Source of the DNA: Nymphaea colorata
Lineage: Eukaryota; Streptophyta; Magnoliopsida; Nymphaeales; Nymphaeaceae
Reading direction: 5' to 3'
Length of the DNA: 64,000 bases
NCBI RefSeq assembly: GCF_008831285.2
Contig: NC_045138.2
Coordinates: forward strand, 19,997,934 to 20,061,933
The notes under the pieces were generated by a model. The model was not told the DNA's origin. It saw only the letters and a program-made list of their open reading frames with translations, and did not search any database. Made by a program: the position numbers and the translations under genes. Shown here one piece after another: positions 46,995-58,630 of the stretch (position 1 is the first letter of the stretch; each line of letters starts with the position of its first letter).

Positions 46995-46999
46995 TAAAG

Positions 47000-48700
47000 G
47001 ACGTCATTTTTTATCTTTAAGTATAACCCGCTTTCTTCATCAGATGTTAAATTAATTTTCTCCATATCCGACTTACTAAAACAATTCAGTCATGTATTTG
47101 ATTCAAATCCAAATTATTGCAATACCTATGTCAAATACAATGTTCTATTACATATGAACCACGGACTTCCCTATGAACATTTGCTTCACACGGTATGTGA
47201 TATTATTTAATTGCTTAATTAGATAGTAAACCACTGAATAACGAAGGTGTGTGTGCGGCAAACCATCTTTATGGTATTTAAAAAATACTTGCATGACATT
47301 TTATATTCTAACAGTGGTATCTTTTCCGTTTTTTCTTTTAGGATATCTATGTCATATTACTCAAAAGTCAATATGTAACTTTATTTGACAATAATTTTAG
47401 GGATTAATTAATAAAGTACACATGCTTACAACCATAGTATAATATTAGAACTATTAGCTTAAGTTAATAACCTCAAATCATTCACAAAACATTTTACTCT
47501 GTAGCATTAAATAGAAAGGCATTGTAAGTTTCAAAATGTAAACAAATTAAAGCTTGCTTGTACATCTTTATCTTTTTGGGTTGTATCTTTCCCTATGGTG
47601 TCTTTTTGGGTTGTATCTTTCTCATTTAAATCATAATGACACTTGCATGTCATTATGTTTTTTCGTTCATACCATCAAAGGTTTTTAAAGCATTTGCTTG
47701 TTGTATGGGAATTATACAACACAAACATGTATTTGAAAGTATGTGACGGATATTATGAAAAATAAAGTTTTGTTCTTGTGACTTGACTTTTAAAAGTATA
47801 TGCGAACAAGGCATTAACTCGATTTATTCAATTGAGTTAATGATTATTGGTTTGGTAAACATTACAATGACATTTTTCTCTTGTGAAGTTTGCAAGTGAT
47901 AATTGAAACTCAATATATGACTCATGTTATTTGAATGTAAATCGTCACTATTGTAGTGTATATGTACATACATATATATAGGTGGAGAGAGAGAATATTT
48001 ACTTAGAATAATAATATGCCAAATTCCTGCCCATGGTTATGTTATATATGACAAACTAATACCGTTAAAGAATGTTACTGGTCCATACATATTTTTTTCT
48101 TTGTCATTGTTTAAAAAAAATATTACGTTAATATTGATTTTTGTGTCTTGTTTTATTTTCTCGTATTAAATTGATTACGGATTATTCATGTTAGTTTTAA
48201 TTTTGCTACTACATACAATTAAATATGTTATATTGGTTATGTTTGTGGGTGTCTTTACAGTTATTTATGTTGTTTGATGCTTGTATGATGACAATAGATA
48301 TTTTGTCATGGCAGTTTATTTTTCATCAATGAAATGCATTCAAAAAAAGGTGTTGTGGTTGAATGGAGGTGTAAAAGAAAGTAAATTCAATTATTTTCTT
48401 TATAAATATGTTATTCATGAAACTTATGTTGCATTATAATCTCTCTCTCTCTCTCTCTCTACAAAAAGAGATTTGGAAACAATGGGGTCTCCACTATGAA
48501 AGTGGACAAGAGCCATTAGGTTTTCCAACCAATCGTAAGATGTCAATAAAGGGTGATGATACTCAATATTGCTCCCACTACCCATTGTTTCCAATATCGA
48601 CATTAAAATCATGTTTTATGTTAATTTTTGTTAAGGATGTCTCATTTATTTTAATTAATTTAGCTTGTTTAGTTGCTACTTACTTAATTATTCTCTCATT
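47000..48700. other. AT-rich spacer between TSL and the methyltransferase gene
   Basis: Contains a 20-bp word TCTTTTTGGGTTGTATCTTT repeated at 47571 and 47601 and a (CT)n tract near 48440. No gene is seen. Confidence 0.45.
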
Positions 48701-48717
48701 ATAATTCAACATTCATG

Positions 48718-48875
48718 ATGTTGAATTATTACAACTCAACTCAGTTTAAACTAGTCGAGTTATTACAACTCAAACTTAGCTCATTTAATATTTCAAACAT
48801 ATATTTGAAATCGAGTAGAGTTTTGACCAGCAAGTTCGAGTCAAGCTCGAACCAGTTGGGTGCCCCTATCTATAA
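48718..48875. repeat. GAGTCGA-type repeat fragment
   Basis: ACTCAACTCAGTTTAAACTA and CGAGTCAAGCTCGAACCAG words, ending GGGTGCCCCTATC. The end reads TAGGGGCACCC in reverse, like a hAT terminus. The other end is not found. Confidence 0.4.
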
Positions 48876-49062
48876 TTTATTTTTTATTTATATATGTGAG
48901 TGGTTGTTTTAATTTATGAAATATCAGGTCGTTACCTGTAAATACGTCTAAAATGATAGTCCTTTTCAAGTGTTTTTAAGGTATTTTCGCCCTAAACGTC
49001 AAGTTTTCCGCGTCTGCGGTAGCGGGAAGCGGGGGGAGAGAGAGAGAAACGACCAGAGAGCT

Positions 49063-52000
49063 ATGGCGAAGGCGGGAAACGGGAGAATGGGGTGCGAGGA
49101 GGAGGACGATGATCGGCCCTCATTGAGCCTCCACACACTCGAAGCACTCAAGGAGTTCCTAGCTGAACAAGGTGAGCAACAGAGGAAAATGACAAGTCAT
49201 CATCATGTTTCCTCCTTTAAAGGAGAAGACGACGACAGTCTTGCTGAACCCTCCCTGCTATCCGAGGATTGGAGACTGAGCCAGTTCTGGTACGAGAAGG
49301 AAACCGCTGAGACCGTGGCCGAAGAACTCATCCGCTTGAGCAAGGAGGCTCTCTCGCCTATTGCTTGCATCGCCTGTCCCACCCTCTACGCGTACCTCAA
49401 GGTTCTTATCCTTCTGTTTTCCACCTTTCATGCTTCATTCTCAATTCCTTGATATTGGGTTTCTCTTAGATCGTAGTTTGTGCCTACTGTCTTGTTTGGT
49501 ACCGCTGTGCTGTGAAATCACGGGCGCTTTTGAAGCCCGAATTAATCTGGTTGATGTTGGTGCTATTTTACAGGCTTTGTGTTTTAGAATCTGTCTGAAA
49601 TCTGGTTTAGAAAGTACGCCGAAACAGTTCCCGTGTGAAGTCAATATAGGTTCTTGAGTTAGACTAGCATTACTGCTATATTTAAGGACAAAGAAAGAAG
49701 GATCATGGCTATGGCAAAGTTGCTGTATTCGCATAATTGAGCTCTTAATTCTTGTTTGTGGATTACGTTTTCTTTTTGCAAGATTCGAAGCCAGTAATAA
49801 TTTATTGGGCTAGTAAGAAGAGCCATTTTCTATTTGCTTTTAATAAACGTGTAGGTAGTATAGTGGATGCTGTATTCATGTTGTATGAGGTGTTACAGTT
49901 ATATCGGTTCAAACATAGAGCTTTTTGGAACCTAACACTACACATGGTATAAATATGTATGCTCTTAATCGTTTCAGATTCTTATACTTCCACGTCTCCC
50001 TCTTATAGTTAACAGTACAGTTTATTAGACAATTTTGCTGCGAGACATGTGCATCTTTTTATGGTGCCTGTTGCTCCGTCATGCAAAAAAGTTTCGGATA
50101 TGTCGTCCCTAGCATTGTAATCCTGATCGTAAAATTAATGCAATTACATTTTTTGGCCAATGCAACATCAGATCACTGTTCTTGTTTCTTGTTCTGTTGA
50201 TCTTTTCGTACATCTGTTACTTAGCCAACCATTTATCTTCTAAAAGAAAAATCGTGCATGTAGCAGTTCTACCATGTCCTAATGCCTTTATCTTAAATTT
50301 GATAGCATTCTGCTGTTCACTATTTTTGTTGTTGTAGGTTTTAAGTACTTAAAGATTTGAACCATTCAGATCAGGGTTTTGTTTTTTATCAAACCTTTGG
50401 GGGGTATTGATCTTCCCCAGTATTGCTAACTTTCAGAATCAGTGATACAGATAACTGAAACACTGTTTTAGCTTTAGTTTTGCAATATTGAGATATTTTT
50501 GAAGATGGATTCTGCTTCCTGCTTCCTTTTTTGATATCATGGTGCTGCATGTAGACCACTCTGTCGTTTGTATTCACAATATATGGTGGACATCAAGCAA
50601 TCAAGTTCAAGGCCTGCAAGGGCTCGCTAAGCCCAATGGCTATTCAAGGGGCCTAATTTGAGAGTGTGATGCAGCTGTGATCGCACTGGGGCTTCGCTGA
50701 AGAGTCAAGACTCCTGCACTTGGTTACTGTGATCTTGTTTAAGCCAAATCAGCAGGTTTAACTTGGCCCAGTGGCTGGGTATCTGTATAGCAAGAAACCC
50801 AATTCATGGTCTGTAAGGGCTTCCTGAGCCCAAAGAATGTTAACCCTATTGAGAATGTGATGCAGCTGTGATCGCATTAAGGATGGAAAGAGAGTAGTCC
50901 TTTGATGTTTCATATGCTTATTTTTATATTTCAAATTATATATTCAAGTTTTGGACCATAGGAGGGGCAACAAGCCCAACTTGGGTTGTAGCTTGTCAAT
51001 GCTGACCTAACTCATTGCAAGATGGTATGCCTACCTTGTTCATCTACCCTATCTGTAGCTGCAGTTTCCAGAGTATGTAATTGTCCTTGACAATTTTCAA
51101 TATATTAGTTACTAGATGGTGACTTGATGGTATTCCCTTCTATCTAAGGTTACCTTTTGTTGATAAATGTGTTTCCTTTCAAATTGTTTTCTTTTTCTTG
51201 ATGAATGATGTTTTCCAGCATGTTTTTGTTTTTCATTTTTCATCATTTAGTTGGAAAAGGTCTGTTGTTATTTTCTCCATATTTTTTCATCTCTAATGGT
51301 TATTATCCAAATTTCAGAAAATGGATCCAAGTGTCAGGGTCCAGCTGCTTGAGTATGACAAACGATTTGAACAGTATGGAAGTGACTTCACATTTTATGA
51401 CTACAATCAGCCAGAAGATTTGCCAGTGGCACTAAAACATGCCTTCTCAATAATTGTTGCAGATCCTCCTTATCTCGTAAGGCACCTTGAGTCCCCGCCA
51501 ACCACTTTTTTTTTCATCTTCAATTTACACTGAACAGTTGAGATAAAAGATATATGTGAATTATCTGTGCTGTAGTGAAAGTTTATGAAAATACAATTGA
51601 GTGCAATGACCAATCTGTTGGTTCCAGACATTCATTTTCTAATTAAATATTAATTAAATTATTAAAAAATAGAAGCTTGTGGCAATTCCATGTATCTTTA
51701 TTGGCCTTTTCACTTTCTTCGTTCTAATTGAAAATCCTGTCAAAAACTACTTCAGAAACTTTTGCTGTTCTACTAGTGTTCCTAGGCATCTAATACCTAC
51801 TCTTTGCATTTTAAGATTTTGTTTGTTCATGAGCATGCTATAATGTGGCAAGCAGGCCCTTGATTTTTCATGTTTTATGAATACCGTTTTCATATTTCGT
51901 AATGATTTACTGATTTATTTTTATTCCTTCTATGTTAACAGAGTAAAGAATGCTTGGAGAAAGTTGCACAGACACTGAATTTTCTGGCAGAACCAGTCGG

Positions 52001-53409
52001 CTCTTATGCTCTTTTGCTTACAGGTAAATACCAGATACTAGAGAAGCCATCCATCCCTAAGGACAAGCATCATACACGCCAAACACATAAAAAAAGAAAA
52101 AAGTATCTCTTGATCTCTTCATCATTCAAATATAGCGAATGCATTAGAATACAACAAATATAGTGAATGCATTAGAATACAACAAATTCCTAAATACCTT
52201 AGAAATTGCGCACCATCGATCTGTTTCACAGATTACCTCTTTGGTTAACAAGAAACCAAATGGTTCAAAAAAATAATTTAAACTGCTGGGTGTAAATTAT
52301 TTCAAAATAATCTATTGTTAAAGAAATCTATGTTGCTTTGACAGCAGAAAATGTCTCCAATCTCGTCATTGAAATATAAAAGCATCTCATAATTGCAAGA
52401 TATATACACCATAAGTCCATAACCTATTAGAAAATATTAAAAACACAAGCGTATAACTTGTGCAACTCTGCATAAATCGTAGATGTATCCTAACTTTTTG
52501 TGTAGCATGAACTAATTTCCTTCCTATTGCATGACGAGGTAGAGGAAATGACGGTGTACGAAGAAAAATTTGGCCTAGTTTTGAACTCGTAGCAGCTGGA
52601 CTATTCTTTACCATGTCCCACTCAGAAAGCAGTGAGAACAATTTTGACTGCTGCCGTATGGTTCTTAGCAGGAATTCGACAAAGACAGAGAGAGAGAGAC
52701 CTTGGGAAAATTTTTGGGAAAGTCCATGGTTGCGTTTATTTGACACATTTGCTAGTTTTACGAAAACCAAGTTTTGTGACAAGATGGTTTTGTAATCAAT
52801 TTCTGAGACTTGGTTTCTATTTTTAGGTGACAAGATCAAAATGATGTCTTATCTGAAAAGCCTGGGGGCCAGGTCATTCAATCTCTTTTGAAAACGTTAC
52901 TTTGTCAAACCTAGATTTTTCATGAACCCAGTGTTGACAGTTAAACACACCTTAAACGTTTAGTGTATACAAGAAAGCACATGCTGTATCCTTTATTTGC
53001 ACGTGGATTGCTAAGGTCCGAGACTTGGACAAAATTCTTGCAACCATATGCAAGTTCACGAAGATTATTAATATTTCTTGTGCATTTTTCATCTATAGCA
53101 CCTGATAATGAAGATGGAGCATGCTAATATTTACTCTTACAGCTTATTTTGTTTCTTTGTTTATAGTCAAACAATGTCTCTTGGGAAAAAAATTTTAGTT
53201 CCTGTTTTTGGTTTGTGGCTGATTTGAAAACATGATCATTTGCAGGTGAAGTACAGAGAGAGAGAGCAGAGGAGCTGCTGAACATGTACCCATGCGGATT
53301 TAGGCCCAAGCACTCCAGCAAACTGGGAAATGACTTCATGTTGTTTACCAATTATGATCCTGTCGATAGGTTGGGTGGTTGGTTGAAAACCAGTTACAGC
53401 CAGCTTTGA
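49063..53409 (+). CDS. EEF1A lysine methyltransferase 1-type protein (N6-adenine methyltransferase-like), complete
   Basis: Four exons (49063-49401, 51318-51476, 51942-52023, 53246-53409) total 744 nt, 247 aa, about the family size. The family (EEF1AKMT1 in animals, EFM5 in yeast, formerly annotated as N6AMT2) uses S-adenosylmethionine to methylate a lysine of elongation factor 1A in the cytoplasm. Seen here are a variable acidic N-terminus, the [18 protein letters not shown] block, a [16 protein letters not shown] strand region, [20 protein letters not shown], the catalytic VADPPYLSKEC (DPPY about residues 162-165), and the C-terminal [14 protein letters not shown] and [11 protein letters not shown]. 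The start is the first ATG after a GA-rich leader and before the conserved block. An upstream in-frame codon at 48970 is unlikely because it precedes the GA tract. Intron 1 (1.9 kb) contains a direct repeat. Confidence 0.95.
50605..50880 (+). repeat. Direct repeat within intron 1 of the methyltransferase gene
   Basis: Two roughly 80-bp units, each with GCAAGGGCT/GTAAGGGCT, GAGCCCAA/AAGCCCAA and GATGCAGCTGTGATCGCA, at about 50605-50690 and 50795-50880. They are separated by about 105 bp that includes GGCCCAGTGGCTGGG. Confidence 0.6.
52130..52185 (+). repeat. 28-bp tandem duplication in an intron
   Basis: The units 52130-52157 and 52158-52185 differ at one base (GCGAATGC versus GTGAATGC). Confidence 0.85.
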
Positions 53410-55440
53410 TGATGCTAAACCATATTGCCGACCTGGTTTTAGCATCAGAATTAGTTGAAAATACACTTCTTTCTCTGCTAAAACCATGTTTCTAGCATGG
53501 TTTTGGTGTGACTAAAATGGGCTATTGATCTGGAGGCAAGGATTGTGCTAGTAAGAGCTGGGGAATTGAGATGGATGTTTATGTGAAAGAGTTACTAAGC
53601 CAGTAACTTGATTGCTAGTTGAACTTCAGCAGATGGCAGGATGTGCATCACCTTGATGTTGTTTTCTTTGGTTACCTATTCACCATCACCTCATTATCTT
53701 TTAGAGTTGAAAAAGGCGCTTCGGAACACAATGTCTTTCTTATCAAACGACTATAGGCACATTGAACGGAAGACAAAAGAACATGGTGGGCCCTGCAAGA
53801 ACTTACACTCAGCCATTTTTCAGCACTCCCCCAGAATGACTTGGAGCTTTTTGTGCATTCTTGCTCAAACGCATTATTTATGCAAAAACTATGTGATAAT
53901 GAAGCAGCAATGCCAGTTCTTTTTGATCTTTGTCTTCCATGAACAGCAGACGGTGAACGTGAAAGGTCCTGTCATTAGATCTCAATAATTTGAGAGATAC
54001 TTGTATCCAGTGGCAAATAGTTAATGTGCATTTTTTTCTTCTTTTCTTTTGGAGATTAGACCTAGAACTTCCATCTACAGCCCCATTTAATAGGCTTCTA
54101 ATTGGTATAACCATCGACATTTGATTTGCCTACAAAGCACGGTCTGCAGTGGTGGGTCCATAAAATTTTGGCCTTGGGGCACCCACTGGTCTCACTGGCC
54201 TAGTGGGCTGGGTGCCTGCAGTCATTGACCCGGCTCTGGTGTGTCTGTGCACTTGGCTGGAACTGGGTCCAGTTTGTCACAATAGAATGTGGGCAGTGGG
54301 CTACACCCAGCCCAAACGTAGCTTCACAAGTGATAGTCAATGTTGGCCTTACCTAAATAAACCGGCTTTGATTTCCTCAATAAATTTTTTAATGCTAAAA
54401 CTTGCTTCAACAGTTCTGACAAAAAAAAAAAAAAGCAGCATCAGTTCTTGTGGTTGGTTTATTGTAGACGAGATGCTTTTCTATAATAAAACCATAACAA
54501 GAGATCCAAATCCAGGCATGAGAGGCTTTCCTAACATAAAAACAGTTGAAAACAATTAATGGCATCATATTGGTTTGAATACTTGAATCCAGGCTTCAGA
54601 GGCTTTACCTGGCCTAGTTTGAACCACTGAACAAAAGTAGATGGGTCAGGAAAATAATAAAGCTCTTGGGCTCTCAATTGTTCTCAACTGTTATGATCCT
54701 AATTGCCCATCCACGTTGAATACATACATGAATGGTTGGGTTCTAATGAAAAATTAGTCACATACTTCACCTAAAAGTTGTTTATATTACCTTTTTCTTT
54801 GAAACTTTCAAGCAAATTCAAGTTCTAATGACCTGATGTCTATCAGTCAACTAGATAAGTTGGATTTGCATGAGTGATGTACATGGCTTAGATTTGTTGG
54901 ATACGGTATGAGGCATTTGCCTTTTAACTATGCTTGATTCTAATGTATTTAATTGTCTAATGTCCGACGAGTTTGCATCACTGGACGGTGTTTGATAAGA
55001 ATAATAACATTTTGTTTTTGAAATACATGTTAGTAGAATATATATTCAAATAACCCTGTGTTTTTGTTTCAAAAAATATGGCAAAATTATATAATTTCTT
55101 ATCAAATGCTTATATAGATGTACTTTGGACAAAGTTTTTGGAGATATTCTAAGCAATTTTAAAGAGTGGTAAAAAAAAAATCCCCAGGCTGACATATTTT
55201 TGTGAAAACTACAGTATTTGATTTTTTACAAGTTAAAGCCTTTTTACTTCCAAAATTTTGTGAAAACTACAATATTTGATTTATGCACTCGATACAAATT
55301 TCCTGTATTGTGAATATCATTATTATTTCGACCTCACATTTCCCCTTCTGTAGAAGGAAATCTTGTTGGGAACTTTGATTTTGGCCTACCGTTTTTCTTA
55401 TAATTTCAAAAAATTTGATTACTTTTTTTTATAATTCTTC
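53410..55440. other. Spacer after the methyltransferase gene, no gene
   Basis: Includes the 3' UTR. Near 54148-54190 a CAGTGGTGGGTCC...CACCCACTGG stretch looks like a tiny hAT-end foldback. The frames at 53641-53988 and 54203-54559 have no recognisable domain. Confidence 0.4.
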
Positions 55441-55463
55441 AATTGAGGGTTTGCATTTTTCAT

Positions 55464-55559
55464 AAAACGGACACCTCGCTTTTTGTTTTAAGGGAGATTA
55501 CTTTGATGGAGCCACAGGTAAAAATGAGCCCTAAAACGGACACCTCGCTTTTTGTTTTT
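55464..55559 (+). repeat. Short direct repeat upstream of SEC11
   Basis: AAAACGGACACCTCGCTTTT followed by TGTTTT occurs at 55464 and again at 55533, 69 bp apart. Confidence 0.8.
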
Positions 55560-56019
55560 ATGTGATATTCGGGCAATCCCATTTTCTGAGTTAGGCCGAT
55601 TTACCGAATCAAGCTTCAGAGGCGATTCGGTCTCGACGACCGATCTGACGACATTCCTTAGACCAGAAGTTCCCTTCCCCTCCGTTTCCGTCGTTCGCCT
55701 GTACTCGGGACTCGAATTTTCCGGGCAAAAGATCGACGTAGATCTCCTTTTTTGTGGAAAGCGGTAAATGCACTGTCCTTCAGCTTCCACTATTTTGCTT
55801 TTCGTCTCTTTTGGCGCCGACGGGTGACCTCTTTCCCGCGACACCTCTCATATGTTGCCTGCTTCCTCCGAATGGAAATTCAGGCATTGAATTGCCTGAA
55901 TATCCCTCCATCAGTGACGAATCGACCTTTGGATGGGCGGTCTTCTGAATTTTTGCTTCACCTCTCTCTCTCTCTTTCTCTAATTGGTTCATAGTTACTA
56001 CAGGGGTGCAGAGGGCTCG

Positions 56020-58630
56020 ATGGGTTTCATAGGAGAAACGTTGGACTCGATTCGGTCGCTGCAGATTCGGCAGGTGGTTTCTCAGGCAATCAGCCTCGGT
56101 ATAAGCACACGCTCTTCCTCATGTGCCTCCCTTTCATGTCATTATTTCCATTGCATCCGTGATTCATAGCTCCGTCTACCTGATCCCCGTTTTGCCTTTT
56201 CTCTTTATCTCTTCAATCCGTGTTGGTTAGGGATGATCGTTACATCTGCTCTAATAATATGGAAGGGGTTGATGTGCGTCACCGGGAGCGAATCGCCCGT
56301 TGTCGTGGTTCTTTCCGGAAGTATGGAACCTGGGTTCAAGAGGGTATGCTGAAAATCGCCGTCTGTTTTTTGCTGATTGTTCCTGTTTTAGATCAGAGTT
56401 AGTGACTTTTATGGTACCCTGCGCACTGTTTTATATGTCTTCTACTAATCTATTAAAGAAATGAAATGCATTTTCAACCAGTGTATGGTTGTAGCTGAGA
56501 CTTGATATTCATATGATCTATTGGGTGGATTCTATGGTAGTTAGGTTCAAAAGGCTTAAGATGTTTCGAATGCTGATATATTGCAAGATTTAGGTTGTTA
56601 GTGGAATGTGACATTCTTTTTGTGACTCAGCAGCAGGAAATGCAGTTCTTTGTGCGAGTCATACCTCCATAAGTTTTATGCCGATGAGTGCATCTATTGA
56701 ACATGTTTGACGTTTAATACCCTTAATATCCTAAATGTTGGTATCTATTTAACGGACGCAAGCAAATACTAAAGATAGTTTATTTAAAAAGCAGATGGTA
56801 GAAGAGCGTCTCCATTCTTTTCGATGTTATTGTCAGAATTCTTGCTTGCTGGCATCAAATGCTACTTTCTTGCGTATATTCTTTTCTTTTGTTTGGTTTT
56901 TCCCTTTAATTGTGATCACAAGGTTTTTTAGTTAAATAATTTTTTTATCTCCTTTATGTTCTTAGCTAATAATGTGATGTCTTGTAGGGTGATATACTAT
57001 TCCTGCGTATGAGCAAGGATCCTATTCGAGCTGGAGAGATTGTTGTCTTCAATATTGACGTACGTTTCATTCTGGCTTACTGATCTTGACACTAGGCTTG
57101 ACAAACTCTCTTTCTTAGTTCATTTCTCATTGATCATCCTAGTAATATCATGGATGTGACAAGAAGGGCTGATATCTGAAGAGTTCATATGGGCCCCTGC
57201 GTGGTGTGGCATGAGGGGCTGATAAAATGCCTATGGAAAGCTGATACGGGCCAATACACATAGATAGTAATTACGTTGCTGAGAACGACACTGTGACTAT
57301 GATATGACAAATTTATGATCACATACTTTTCTTTTTAGCAACATTTGGTATACGTGCATCTATAAGTTTCTGTGGCCGTTGGTCACTTTACTTGAATTTG
57401 TTCTTAATTCTTATGCAAGCCTCTCGTCATCATGTTGATGCAGGGGAGAGAAATTCCAATTGTTCATCGGGTAATCAAGGTGAATCTCCATTCTGAGCTT
57501 CTTTTTTTCATTTTTTTTATCCTAGTCAACTAGATTTGGTCTTACTTTGGGTGAGTTAAAGTGGTGAAGCTGATCTGTGGTGCATATTTAATAGCCTCAA
57601 TGGAATTGGTGTGATCTTAGTTACTTTCTTATTGGTTCTTGATCCTGATAGAGCCTATGAATCTACTATAACTATGTCATTCTAGTAATGTCTTTACAAA
57701 GTGCCTCCGGCAAGTATATGCTATATGTTGAATGTCACATGCACTTGATTTCAGGTTCATGAGCGGAGTGACACTGGTGAAGTGGATGTACTAACAAAAG
57801 GTTTGCACGTTTCTTGGTTTGAGACTTAAGGGAATTACATTGACAGTGCTCTCGGGCAAATGATCTCCAGTAAATATATTGTTGACCTTATGTTAATAAT
57901 TTGCATATCAGGGGATAATAATTTTGGAGATGATAGGCTTTTATATGCCCATGGCCAGCTCTGGCTTCAGCAGCATCACATTATGGGTAGAGCTGTTGGG
58001 TAAGACATTTTGCCTTAAACTATGTGCTTTGGTAAATGATGCATACGATCACCTGCTTGGAGCCTTGCAAATATGGTTCTGGTGTTTTGTTGCCTGTACA
58101 ATTTTTCAACTTTGTAACTGGAGTCTTTTGCTGACTATTACAGGTTTTTACCATATGTTGGCTGGGTTACAATCATTATGACTGAAAAGCCCATTATCAA
58201 GGTTTGCTAACTATCACTACTTTAATGACTTAATTTCCTTGTCAGTGTGATGAGTGCAAGGAATCACATGTTTATGAAATGCTGCAACTAATTGTCATAA
58301 ATTTGGATGGAGCAACTATGCTTCAGGTTCTTTAGAAACAGGGAAATGTCCACCTCTATTAAGATTTTATGCTCATAGCATTAGGTATAACAGAGAAAGC
58401 ATCTGTTCATCAGATGCCCAAGTGGTTGGTCTCTGAATTGCTTGACTTAGGATCATTTTTACACTTCCCTTTAAGAAGAGAAAAGAGTGGACCGGCTTTT
58501 CCACAGATGGTTCCCTCTGCACGATAGTACAAATGAATCTTATTCATCTCTGACATGTACTCTCAATTTCTTTTTGCAGTACCTTCTCATTGGAGCCTTA
58601 GGACTGCTCGTCATAACGTCGAAGGAATAA
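56020..58630 (+). CDS. SEC11: Signal peptidase complex catalytic subunit SEC11, complete (copy A)
   Basis: Eight exons (56020-56098, 56231-56343, 56988-57059, 57444-57479, 57755-57800, 57912-57999, 58144-58201, 58580-58630) total 543 nt, 180 aa, the normal plant SEC11 length. SEC11 is the ER-membrane serine protease that removes signal peptides from secretory proteins. An N-terminal amphipathic stretch is followed by a membrane anchor (about 28-44). Next come [12 protein letters not shown] with the nucleophilic Ser about 57, [11 protein letters not shown] with the catalytic His about 96, a [12 protein letters not shown] loop with the catalytic Asp about 122-123, and C-terminal hydrophobic segments (about 145-158 and 164-177). 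Start chosen: the ATG giving MGFIGE, as in family members. An upstream in-frame ATG at 55984 adds 12 non-conserved residues. A tandem paralogue follows 2.6 kb downstream in the same orientation. Confidence 0.96.

Noticed and set aside
52387..52839. 150-codon minus-strand frame in a methyltransferase intron
   Set aside because: No domain recognised and no splice partner. It lies in an intron of a well-supported plus-strand gene.
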